NCBI RefSeq assembly: GCF_029784155.1
Contig: NC_073693.1
Coordinates: 314,379,304-314,443,303, forward strand
Reading direction: 5' to 3'
DNA: 64,000 bases
DNA from: Uranotaenia lowii
Taxonomy: Eukaryota > Arthropoda > Insecta > Diptera > Culicidae
Part shown: positions 23,641-35,041 of the stretch, piece by piece
How the letters are laid out: each line of letters begins with the position of its first letter
Position numbering within the stretch: position 1 is the first letter of the stretch
The notes under the pieces: model-generated
Database searches by the model: none
What the model was told of the DNA's origin: nothing
The model's input: the letters and a program-made list of their open reading frames with translations, nothing else
Program-made: the position numbers and the translations under genes

Positions 23641-26600
23641 TTTTTTTATTATTTTTAATTTTTTTCATTTCTTAAATTTCAATGTGTTTTTTGAATTATT
23701 TTTGGTTTTTGTTTTTCAACTTATAACACTTTCATTAGGTTTGAATACTTCGTTGTGAAAAATACGAACCAATTGGCAGTCTTGTCTTCTTAGTGGATAT
23801 TTGCCTTAAAAATTGTTGTCAAAATGGCATTTAAAAAAACACAGATGAAATGTTATCTGTTTTAAATTTCCACAGAATTCATTCATTTTCCAAAGTAAGG
23901 GCTCTTATTTAAAAAAATAAATAAAGATACATAGGTATTATTTTTCTCAATTCACTAATAATGGGATTTTTTAGTCCATTCACTTATGGTGCAATGAATA
24001 AGTATTGAACTTTTTTTTTTCTTTAAAAAAATTGGATATTATATCCTCATGAAAAGTTTGTTAATAATGGCTTACCAAAGCAAATCCAAAAACGGCCCCA
24101 TATCGGAAACTTCTAGTGAATGAAACATAAATCTTATCAGAGATTTATAGGATCATCCCGAAAACCAGAAGTGATTCAATAAAACATTCGTACGCTTTCC
24201 AGATTCGATTTTGCCAACTTCTTTATTCTAAACACGACCCCCCGGAGAAAATTGAAAAAAGGGAGCCAGAAATAAAATCGTCCGAAAAAGGGACCCGCAT
24301 GCACGTAATTTAATTTTCCCCCGGGTTAGGAAAAAAGCGCAGGATTTTGGCTGCCGGATGCTGCGTTAGAGATTCTGTTTAGCATTTGAAACCGAGTTTT
24401 CGGAGTTTCGGGTGTGTGGTCAGGAAAAGATAAGGTGTGGGTGGGATCTGATTAAAATAAACGATGCGTATCTTTTTCGGCCGTGGTTCGATGGTTAAAT
24501 TATTACCTGTTCTGCAACCACCCGCACCAAACCGATACAGAACTCTTAACTTACCGGAATCGGTTTACCAGGAGGGGATACTCCCCTCAAAGGTTCTGAG
24601 GGCAGAATCAAACTGAAGTGGATGATCGAGCAGACCAATAATCGGAGGTGCTCCCGGGTGAAAAAAAAAATTTCCAGCGAAAAGGAAGGGGATATTTGAG
24701 CAGGAAAAAACATCCTCAAATTGTTTAGTTATTTTTCAGATCAACCATTCAAGAACCCATTTTAGTAAAAGATATATTTTTTCAGAGAAATTTTATTTAA
24801 AATTCATCAAAATTTAAAAAAAAACTTAACGGTTTGTAACTATACTGTTCAAAAAATAAAGCATACAACTTTATTCAAACAATTTACTGATTTAAGGGTT
24901 AAACTAACCATGAAGCAATCAATTGCAAGCTTTGAGACTGAGATCCAAAGAAAGGTGAAACAGCTTTTTTTTTTAATTTGCCGACGGCAATGAATTTTTT
25001 TTTCGCCGGTCAGTTCAACAGGAAACCAAAACCGCAATAACTAACCAGTCGCTCGTTAAGTTTTTCTTCATTCCTACATCCATAGAAGAGGTTGAGAAAA
25101 CCCAATGCCCATTTATTATTCTCTGTGCCGCAAATGCGCTAAAATGTGTACTGGAACAAAGATGATATGATTGGAAAAGAACTACTGGCATAAATTCTCG
25201 AGCTCCCAAGAAAAATGATGCACGGCTTCTACATTCAAGCGAAACAAAAAATACATTTTATGAGATTTTCACCCTATTCGATAATTCCTCCCAGTAAAAA
25301 AATTATATGAGAATTGAACTCACTCATCTCGGCTTGCCAGTCCGATATCTTACCCAGTACATCATCTGAATCAGTTAGTAAACGAAAACGGTAACACATT
25401 GCTGGCTTTCTCGTGAAAATTTTTTTCGAGAGACTCCGGAAATCTCTATCGTGTTGACATGAATCTACATTGGAATTTAAGCTGGACAAGCTAAAGTTGG
25501 AAACGATGAAATAGGAAAGAAAATCCTACAAATATGTCCTTCCTATAGACTATGTTTAAGACTATTCTTCATTCAAATATAATGAAAGATGTTAAAAAAG
25601 TACTCTATCGTAAAAAAATCATCAATTTCATTTTCAAATTCCTAGCTAAAGAGAGGCTAATAACTAGTGAGCTCTTTTTCGACATTCGATGACTGAAAGA
25701 TGATATATGTAAATCGCCAATTTATGTTTAATTTGGAAACCAGAATTGATTCTTTTTTTAATGGAATGGGAAATGTTCGTTGTTTATTGTTAGGATTGCT
25801 GGGTAATCTACTCGGTGGCATGGCTCAGACATCTGTACCTGAAAAATATAATAATGCATTAGCTGATCGCACTATTAGGAATCTTTGAAAGAGGTAAAAC
25901 CTTTCCAGAAGTCCAAGGCGAGCATCAGTTTTATCCTTTTACTAGCTTTTATTAGTTACACTCACTTCTGTACTTAGGTGCTCGACCCTGCGTTTTTAGA
26001 CTTCATTCTTTTTAAACTTTATTGATGAAGGCGAATAAACGAACATCAAAATGTCATGTCAAAAGCATCAATGACCATTTCAGAATAGGCAAAAGGAATT
26101 GGTAGGCAATGTCGCTGCAAGATGGCAATGTAATTTCTTTGCGAAAAATCAACCGATTTTTGTTCCTGTCTGTTTGTCTGTGCTTTAACCATTGATGAAC
26201 TGGTCTAAAACTGGACACCGTTTTCATCAAACCGAGGCTCGTGTCCAAGCTTCAAAAGTTTTTCCTAACATTTCAAAACGCATGAAAAATATATTAATTT
26301 TCTGGTATAGTAATTTCAGCCTCCTTAAAGTTTTCTGCGTGTTATCATGTATCTTGCTGTGGTGTAAAATTTGGTTTGTTTTTTCTTGATGAAAAAAAAA
26401 CCCCATGCTTAAATGCATGCTAAAATAACCCTGAAAAACATAAATTTTCCAAACTTCGATGAAATCAATAATCTGTTGAATTTTGGTAACAATAAATAAA
26501 GCTTTTATAAAACATATCAACAATTTTTGTTTTTTTTTTTCTAACCCGTAAGTTCTATGAGTTTTTTTGGCAACTCTGATGGTTGATGAATAATGATTTC

Positions 26601-28231
26601 ATTATTGAGATATGATCTGTTTATTAATAAAATATTTATTAATGTTTATGTTTATTAATAAAACATATTTGCTAGTCAAGATTTTGAGTGAAATTTGTTT
26701 AGAATAATGAAGTTTTAATGAAATATTAATATGAGCAAATCAAATTTAAAATATTAGGCGAAAAAACATTCAAACCACACAAAAACTTTTTTTTTCATTT
26801 TTATATTTTGTTTTCATGTTTAAATGAGTAAACCGAATTTCAAAGTACAGTTTTATCAAATTCAAAATAAATTAACTGAATTTTGAAGTCAAGCTTTTTA
26901 AATATTTAGAAATATTTCTGATAAGTTGGTCAATGATTTTCATTTCTGAATTTTTGTGTTCTAAAAACATAAAACTTAAAAATTTTCAAAATCAAGTTGT
27001 TTTGATCAATTAACATGTTTACTTGAATGTAGCTCTTCAATTGCTGGACCCTGTAATTGTTTAATAATATTTCTATACATTGGATGGAAAATCTGTCAGT
27101 GTCGCTAAATTTTTTTTTCATAAAAAAAGAATGCTTTGTTTGGGGTGTTAAAACTGTTTTCTCGCAACACTTATCGTTCTGCTGTCTTCGACAAAGTTGA
27201 AGTCAGAAAACTTTCCAATAAGCTCCATATATTGGAATTCAATGCATTGCGTGAGAACAAAATATTAATGAGAAACAAAAAATGCAACATCCTTCGAACT
27301 AAATTTTCGCGTTTTTCTATATAAGTTTCAAATCAATACTCGCGTACCTAAATTTTACTTTAAAAAACGACAGTTCATTTGATCATAAAACAAACTTAAT
27401 ATACCAAAGAACTTTTGAAATTCGGAAATAGTTGCAATTCGACTCACCCTTTTCTACATGGTTCATAAAGTGATGGATTTTCACATGATGGTACATTTGT
27501 TTTCCGGACTCGTTGGTATCTTTGCATATGAACATTTATGTGAGAAAAAAAAGCTTTGAAAACTGCAAAAAAAATTAACGGTTTTTTAAAGTTCCATGAA
27601 CAGAATCTGATACACCATAATAAGGATGAATTGAAAAACTGACTGGCACATGGTTTCAAATGTATTCAAGAAGCGAATAAACATGAACATAATTGTCATT
27701 GAACATATTTAAAATTTGACTTTTGGTCAGTTTGATTTGGTAAAATACTCTGGTGCGTTCCTTTAGACTAACCATAAGAGAATTTTCATATTATCCCCTT
27801 CAGGAAGGGTTATCCGAAAATCTGAAAAAAGGAACAAAAACAATCCTATTTCATTTCTTTTTTATAAATAGATCCTTTTTGTGGCATTTATCAGAAAATT
27901 GTGATGAGCAGATATTTAAATTGTTTACAAAGATTCAATAACAAAAGTTTTTAATAAAGCTATAGAAATATCATGATAATAAATGTCAAAAATTGTAAGG
28001 CCCCAAAAGAGGAATCACCCAGGAACCCGAAGACTAGACCCAGTTCTGCCCAATCAATTATTATTTTATTAGTTTTTGAAAGTCAAATACAACCAAAGTA
28101 CATTTAAAAAGTAACGAGTCTAAACTTTGTGTCAATTTAAAAATTAATAAAATATCATTTTCTAAATCAAGCACACACGAAGCATAAACGAAAATAAGAT
28201 AATTCCGATATACCCTACGGTCAAATTGTTC
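23641..28231. other. Non-repetitive spacer between minisatellite blocks
   Basis: About 4.6 kb without a recognisable gene. A balanced-composition island at about 24180-24700 may be unique host sequence. It contains one SINE copy (25130-25375, listed separately). The rest is AT-rich with short non-coding frames. Confidence 0.45.
25130..25375 (-). mobile_element. tRNA-like SINE, family B, copy 2
   Basis: On the minus strand the head reads GATGTACTGGGTAAGATATC (A-box-like), then GGACTGGCAAGCCGAGATG and the B-box-like GAGTTCAATTCTC (about 25308-25320). The body then runs in the same order as the copies at 18-290 and 50543-50760: AAAATCTCAT, TTTGTTTCGCTTGAATG, TTGGGAGCTCG, TTTATGCCAGTAGT, CAATCATATCAT. 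No poly-A tail was seen and the 3' limit is approximate. Confidence 0.6.
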
Positions 28232-30725
28232 CAAAACAATTTTTGTAATTTTTTCAATTTTTGTTATTTTTGAAATTTTTGTTAGTTTTGTAATTTTTGT
28301 AATTTTTAATACTTTTGTAATTTTTGTCATTTTTGCAATTTTCGTAATTTTCGTAATTTTTGTAGTTTTGGATTTATTGTAATTTTTGTTATTTTTGTAA
28401 TTTTTGTAATTTTTGTCATTTTTGTCATTTTTGTAATTTAAATAATTTTTGTTATTTTTGTCATTTTTGTAATTTTTGTTATTTTTGTAATTTTTATAAT
28501 TTTTGTAATTTTTGTTGTTTTTGTAATTTTTGTAATTTTTGTAATTTTTGTAATTTTTGTAATTTTTGTAATTTTTGTAATTTTTGTTATTTTTGTAATT
28601 TTTGTAATTTTTGTTATTTTTGTAATTTTTGTAATTTTTGTAATTTTTGTAATTTTTGTAATTTTTGTAATTTTTGTAATTTTTGTAATTTTTGTAATTT
28701 TTGTATTTTTTGTATTTTTGTAATTTTTGTAATTTTGGTCATTTTTGTAATTTTTGTTATTTTTGTAATTTTTGTAATTTTTGTAAATGTTGTAATTTTT
28801 GTAATTTTTGTAATTTTTGTAATTTTTGTAATTTTTGTAATTTTTGTAATTTTTGTAATTTTTGTAATTTTTGTAATTTTTGTCATTTTAGTCATTTTTG
28901 TCATTTTTGTCATTTTTGTCATTTTTGTCATTTTTGTCATTTTTGTCATTTTTGTCATTTTTGTCATTTTTGTCATTTTTGTCATTTTTGTCATTTTTGT
29001 CATTTTTGTCATTTTTGTCATTTTTGTCATTTTTGTCATTTTTGTCATTTTTGTCATTTTTGTCATTTTTGTCATTTTTGTCATTTTTGTCATTTTTGTC
29101 ATTTTTGTCATTTTTGTCATTTTTGTCATTTTTGTCATTTTTGTCATTTTTGTCATTTTTGTCATTTTTGTCATTTTTGTCATTTTTGTCATTTTTGTCA
29201 TTTTTGTCATTTTTGTCATTTTTGTCATTTTTGTCATTTTTGTCATTTTTGTCATTTTTGTCATTTTTGTCATTTTTGTCATTTTTGTCATTTTTGTCAT
29301 TTTTGTCATTTTTGTCATTTTTGTCATTTTTGTCATTTTTGTCATTTTTGTCATTTTTGTCATTTTTGTCATTTTTGTCATTTTTGTCATTTTTGTCATT
29401 TTTGTCATTTTTGTCATTTTTGTCATTTTTGTCATTTTTGTCATTTTTGTCATTTTTGTCATTTTTGTCATTTTTGTCATTTTTGTCATTTTTGTCATTT
29501 TTGTCATTTTTGTCATTTTTGTCATTTTTGTCATTTTTGTCTTTTTTGTCATTTTTGTCATTTTTGTCATTTTTGTCATTTTTGTCATTTTTGTCATTTT
29601 TGTCATTTTTGTCATTTTTGTCATTTTTGTCATTTTTGTCATTTTTGTCATTTTTGTCATTTTTGTCATTTTTGTCATTTTTGTCATTTTTGTCATTTTT
29701 GACATTTTTGTTATTTTTGTCATTTTTGTCATTTTTGTCATTTTTGTCATTTTTGTCATTTTTGTCATTTTTGTCATTTTTGTCATTTTTGTCATTTTTG
29801 TCATTTTTGTCATTTTTGTCATTTTTGTCATTTTTGTCATTTTTGAAATTTTTGTAGTTTTTGTAATTTTTGTAATTTTTGTAATTTTTGTAATTTTTGT
29901 AATTTTTGTAATTTTTGTTATTTTTGTAATTTTTGTAATTTTTGTAATTTTTGTAATTTTTAATTTTTGTAATTTTTGTTATTTTTGTAATTTTTGTAAT
30001 TTTTGTAATTTTTGTAATTTTTGTAATTTCTGTAATTTTTGTAATTTTTGTTATTTTTGTAATTTTTGTAATTTTTGTAATTTTTGAAATTTTTAATTTT
30101 TGTAATTTTTGTATTTTTTGTAATTTTTGTAATTTTTGTAATTTTTGTAATTTTTGTAATTTTTGTAATTTTTGTAATTTTTGTAATTTTTGTAATTTTT
30201 GTTATTTCTGTAATTTTTGTAATTTTTGTTATTTTTGTAATTTTTGTAATTTTTGTAATTTTTGTAACTTTGAAATTTTTAATTTTTGTTATTTTTGTAT
30301 TTTTTGTAATTTTTGTAATTTTTGTAATTTTTGTAATTTTTGTAATTTTTGTTATTTTTGTTATTTTTGTAATTTTTGTGATTTTTGTAATTTTTGTAAT
30401 TTTTGTAATTTTTGTAATTTTTGTAATTTTTGTAATTTTTGTAATTTTTGTCATTTTTGTAATTTTTGTCATTTTTGTAATTTTTGTAATTTTTGTAATT
30501 TTTGTAATTTTTGTAATTTTTGTAATTTTTGTAAATTTTGTAATTTTTGTCATTTTTGTATTTTTTTTAATTTTTTTATTTTTTGTAATTTTTGTAAATT
30601 TTTTATTTTTTGTAATTTTTGTAATTTTTGAATTTAATGTAATTTTCAAATTTTTTAATTTTTGTCATTTTTGTAATTTTTGTAATTTTTGTGATTTTTG
30701 TAATTTTTGTTATTTTTGCCATTTT
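28232..30725. repeat. 9-bp minisatellite, block B
   Basis: Same 9-bp unit as block A. About 28232-28880 is degenerate TTTTTGTAA-type sequence with insertions and unit-length variants. About 28881-29843 is nearly homogeneous TTTTTGTCA. About 29844-30725 returns to degenerate TAA type. A homogeneous core with decayed flanks is what repeated unequal exchange predicts. No coding function is supported. Confidence 0.96.
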
Positions 30726-30941
30726 CTATTTTCTTTGTGGTTTTTTTTATTTATGGTGTTTTTTTTTTTGTCCTTTTTGTAGTGTTTGTAGTTTTGTGTA
30801 GTTTTGTGAATTTGAAATTTTTGATTTTTAACGTAATTTTTATAATTATTTTTATTCTTATTATTTCTATCATTTTTGAATTTTTATATTTTTTGTTATT
30901 TTTGAAAATTTTGTATTTTTTGTTATTTTCGTTATTTTTAT
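30726..30941. other. Diverged link between minisatellite blocks B and C
   Basis: T-rich sequence with remnants of the 9-bp period (TTTTTGTTATTTTTG) but no clean units. It is probably decayed array, so blocks B and C were likely one array. Confidence 0.5.
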
Positions 30942-33900
30942 TGTTTTTGTCATTTTTGTCATTTTTGTTATTTTTGTGATTTTTGTTATTTTTGAAACTT
31001 TTGTCAGTTTCGTTATTTTCATAAATTTCATAATTTCCGTGATTTTAGTAATGTTTTTGTTAAATCTGTCACTTTAGTCATTTTCATAATTTTTTTCATT
31101 ATTGTCACTTTTGTCATTTTTGTCATTTTTGTTATTTTTGTTATTTTTGTTAATTTTGTCATTTTTGTAATTTTTGTCATTTTTGTCATTTTTGTCATTT
31201 TTGTCATTTTTGTCATTTTTGTCATTTTTGTCATTTTTGTCATTTTTGTCATTTTTGTCATTTTTGTCATTTTTGTCATTTTTGTCATTTTTGTCATTTT
31301 TGTCATTTTTGTCATTTTTGTCATTTTTGTCATTTTTGTCATTTTTGTCATTTTTGTCATTTTTGTCATTTTTGTCATTTTTGTCATTTTTGTCATTTTT
31401 GTCATTTTTGTCATTTTTGTCATTTTTGTCATTTTTGTCATTTTTGTCATTTTTGTCATTTTTGTCATTTTTGTCATTTTTGTCATTTTTGTCATTTTTG
31501 TCTTTTTTGTCATTTTTGTCATTTTTGTCATTTTTGTCATTTTTGTCATTTTTGTCATTTTTGTCATTTTTGTCATTTTTGTCATTTTTGTCATTTTTGT
31601 CATTTTTGTCATTTTTGTCATTTTTGTCATTTTTGTCATTTTTGTCATTTTTGTCATTTTTGTCATTTTTGTCATTTTTGTCATTTTTGTCATTTTTGTC
31701 ATTTTTGTCATTTTTGTCATTTTTGTCATTTTTGTCATTTTTGTCATTTTTGTCATTTTTGTCATTTTTGTCATTTTTGTCATTTTTGTCATTTTTGTCA
31801 TTTTTGTCATTTTTGTCATTTTTGTCATTTTTGTCATTTTTGTCATTTTTGTCATTTTTGTCATTTTTGTCATTTTTGTCATTTTTGTCATTTTTGTCAT
31901 TTTTGTCATTTTTGTCATTTTTGTCATTTTTGTCATTTTTGTCATTTTTGTCATTTTTGTCATTTTTGTCATTTTTGTCATTTTTGTCATTTTTGTCATT
32001 TTTGTCATTTTTGTCATTTTTGTCATTTTTGTCATTTTTGTCATTTTTGTCATTTTTGTCATTTTTGTCATTTTTGTCATTTTTGTCATTTTTGTCATTT
32101 TTGTCATTTTTGTCATTTTTGTCATTTTTGTCATTTTTGTCATTCTTGTCATTTTTGTCATTTTTGTCATTTTTGTCATTTTTGTCATTTTTGTCATTTT
32201 TGTCATTTTTGTCATTTTTGTCATTTTTGTCATTTTTGTCATTTTTGTCATTTTTATCATTTTTGTCATTTTTGTCATTTTTGTCATTTTTGTCATTTTT
32301 GTCATTTTTGTCATTTTTGTCATTTTTGTCATTTTTGTCATTTTTGTCATTTTTGTCATTTTTGTCATTTTTGTCATTTTTGTCATTTTTGTCATTTTTG
32401 TCATTTTTGTCATTTTTGTCATTTTTGTCATTTTTGTCATTTTTGTCATTTTTGTCATTTTTGTCATTTTTGTCATTTTTGTCATTTTTGTCATTTTTGT
32501 CATTTTTGTCATTTTTGTCATTTTTGTCATTTTTGTCATTTTTGTCATTTTTGTCATTTTTGTCATTTTTGTCATTTTTGTCATTTTTGTCATTTTTGTC
32601 ATTTTTGTCATTTTTGTCATTTTTGTCATTTTTGTCATTTTTGTCATTTTTGTCATTTTTGTCATTTTTGTCATTTTTGTCATTTTTGTCATTTTTGTCA
32701 TTTTTGTCATTTTTGTCATTTTTGTCATTTTTGTCATTTTTGTCATTTTTGTCATTTTTGTCATTTTTGTCATTTTTGTCATTTTTGTCATTTTTGTCAT
32801 TTTTGTCATTTTTGTCATTTTTGTCATTTTTGTCATTTTTGTCATTTTTGTCATTTTTGTCATTTTTGTCATTTTTGTCATTTTTGTCATTTTTGTCATT
32901 TTTGTCATTTTTGTCATTTTTGTCATTTTTGTCATTTTTGTCATTTTTGTCATTTTTGTCATTTTTGTCATTTTTGTCATTTTTGTCATTTTTGTCATTT
33001 TTGTCATTTTTGTCATTTTTGTCATTTTTGTCATTTTTGTCATTTTTGTCATTTTTGTCATTTTTGTCATTTTTGTCATTTTTGTCATTTTTGTCATTTT
33101 TGTCATTTTTGTCATTTTTGTCATTTTTGTCATTTTTGTCATTTTTGTCATTTTTGTCATTTTTGTCATTTTTGTCATTTTTGTCATTTTTGTCATTTTT
33201 GTCATTTTTGTCATTTTTGTCATTTTTGTCATTTTTGTCATTTTTGTCATTTTTGTCATTTTTGTCATTCTTGTCATTTTTGTCATTTTTGTCATTTTTG
33301 TCATTTTTGTCATTTTTGTCATTTTTGTCATTTTTGTCATTTTTGTCATTTTTGTCATTTTTGTCATTTTTGTCATTTTTATCATTTTTGTCATTTTTGT
33401 CATTTTTGTCATTTTTGTCATTTTTGTCATTTTTGTCATTTTTGTCATTTTTGTCATTTTTGTCATTTTTGTCATTTTTGTCATTTTTGTCATTTTTGTC
33501 ATTTTTGTCATTTTTGTCATTTTTGTCATTTTTGTCATTTTTGTCATTTTTGTCATTTTTGTCATTTTTGTCATTTTTGTCATTTTTGTCATTTTTGTCA
33601 TTTTTGTCATTTTTGTCATTTTTGTCATTTTTGTCATTTTTGTCATTTTTGTCATTTTTGTCATTTTTGTCATTTTTGTCATTTTTGTCATTTTTGTCAT
33701 TTTTGTCATTTTTGTCATTTTTGTCATTTTTGTCATTTTTGTCATTTTTGTCATTTTTGTCATTTTTGTCATTTTTGTCATTTTTGTCATTTTTGTCATT
33801 TTTGTCATTTTTGTCATTTTTGTCATTTTTGTCATTTTTGTCATTTTTGTCATTTTTGTCATTTTTGTCATTTTTGTCATTTTTGTCATTTTTGTCATTT

Positions 33901-33972
33901 TTGTCATTTTTGTCATTTTTGTCATTTTTGTCATTTTTGTCATTTTTGTCATTTTTGTCATTTTTGTCATTT
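30942..33972. repeat. 9-bp minisatellite, block C, with 1125-bp higher-order duplication
   Basis: Degenerate units from about 30942 lead into roughly 310 nearly perfect TTTTTGTCA units (about 31166-33972). Two rare point variants occur twice with identical spacing. The T-to-C change at 32145 recurs at 33270, and the G-to-A change at 32256 recurs at 33381. Both are exactly 1125 bp (125 units) apart, so a segment of at least that phase was duplicated as a block. The right edge is abrupt. Long open frames on both strands are by-products of the 9-bp period. Confidence 0.97.
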
Positions 33973-34063
33973 TTTTTTTCCTTTTTTGTCATTTATGCAC
34001 TGCTGAAATTTATGTCACTTCAGCTTTCTTGGACGATATGCGATTTTTTTCTGGCATTCTATA

Positions 34064-35039
34064 GGGGAGAATGAGGATACTTGATCCCTGGGGATACTTG
34101 ATTCCTTAGCTATATCTCGAAACTGGAATGTCTTACAAAGATCAAATGTTCTAGAAAAATGTGCCAAAATGAGCAAAATAACAATGCTTGTAGTTTAAAA
34201 TTTTTTAACAAAATAATTGTTTCAGTAATTGAACTTTGTTTGAAAAATTTCACAAAATGTAACTTGAAGATCTTTTTTCATCACTTTAAAATGTTCCTTA
34301 CATGGGAAAATTATGAAAAAAATATTTGTTCCAATATATCAATCGTTAGAGCATAAAATGAACTTCATAATGCCATATTTTCAAAGCAATGGAAAACTCT
34401 CAACTTTTTTCAGAAAAAGTTTTCTAAAATGTTGATTATGGGTACAATTGATCCCCTAGAGTTGGGTACAATTGATCCCCCTTCCAAACGGCATATTCTT
34501 CTTCTGAATTGATCGTTATGATTGCTGATTACGAAATTACTAATATTTATCCAAAAACTAATATTTATCAAACAATTGTCTGAAGAAAAGAGCAAAAATA
34601 ATTAATTTTCTCTTAATTATAAAAAATAGCGCCTTTAAGTATGCAATGTTATAAGCGTTGAGACAGAGTTATAGAATTTTTTTTCTTATGTCTGCTATAA
34701 ATTGAGAAATAAGAAAAAACATGACCAAAATAGTCAATTAACATTCTATCTTGGGGTTTTGTTTGATTTTTATACAAGGATTAGAGCTTCCTGAATAAAA
34801 GATCAAGTCTCCTTCAATAGGGGATCAAGTCTCCCCTAACTTCAGAAAAATCGCAATTTTTTTACTCCCACGAAAATGCTTCTAGTTCATCAATGGGTTC
34901 AAGTATCGTTCTAATTTTTGGAGCATAGAAACTTGAAGTTAAAAGCTGTCAGAAAATGTCAAAGACGGCGACTTGCTAAATTTTTCCAAAAATATATGGT
35001 GAAAATAAGAAAAGGGGATCAAGTATCCCCACTCTCCCC
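34064..35039 (-). mobile_element. TA-flanked MITE (GGGGAGAGTGGGG family), copy 2
   Basis: Inverted relative to copy 1 at 3671-4629 and similar along its whole length. TA flanks both ends (34062-34063 and 35040-35041). Termini are GGGGAGAATGAGGATACTTG on the left and, reverse-complemented, GGGGAGAGTGGGGATACTTG on the right. Shared interior blocks include GACAATTGTTTGATAAATAT, CAAAACCCCAAGATAGAATG and the repeated GATCAATTGTACCCA / ACTTGATCCCC phrases. Non-coding. The short frame seen in both copies does not resemble a known protein. Confidence 0.9.
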
Positions 35040-35041
35040 TA

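Noticed and set aside
20934..33972. CRISPR-like array
   Set aside because: Units are contiguous 9-mers without spacers, in a eukaryotic genome.
20862..34074. Long open frames (up to 980 residues) of MTK, FVI, SFL or KND repeats on both strands
   Set aside because: They arise because the repeat unit is 9 bp, a multiple of three, with no stop in several frames. Frames are open on both strands at once and end at the array edges.
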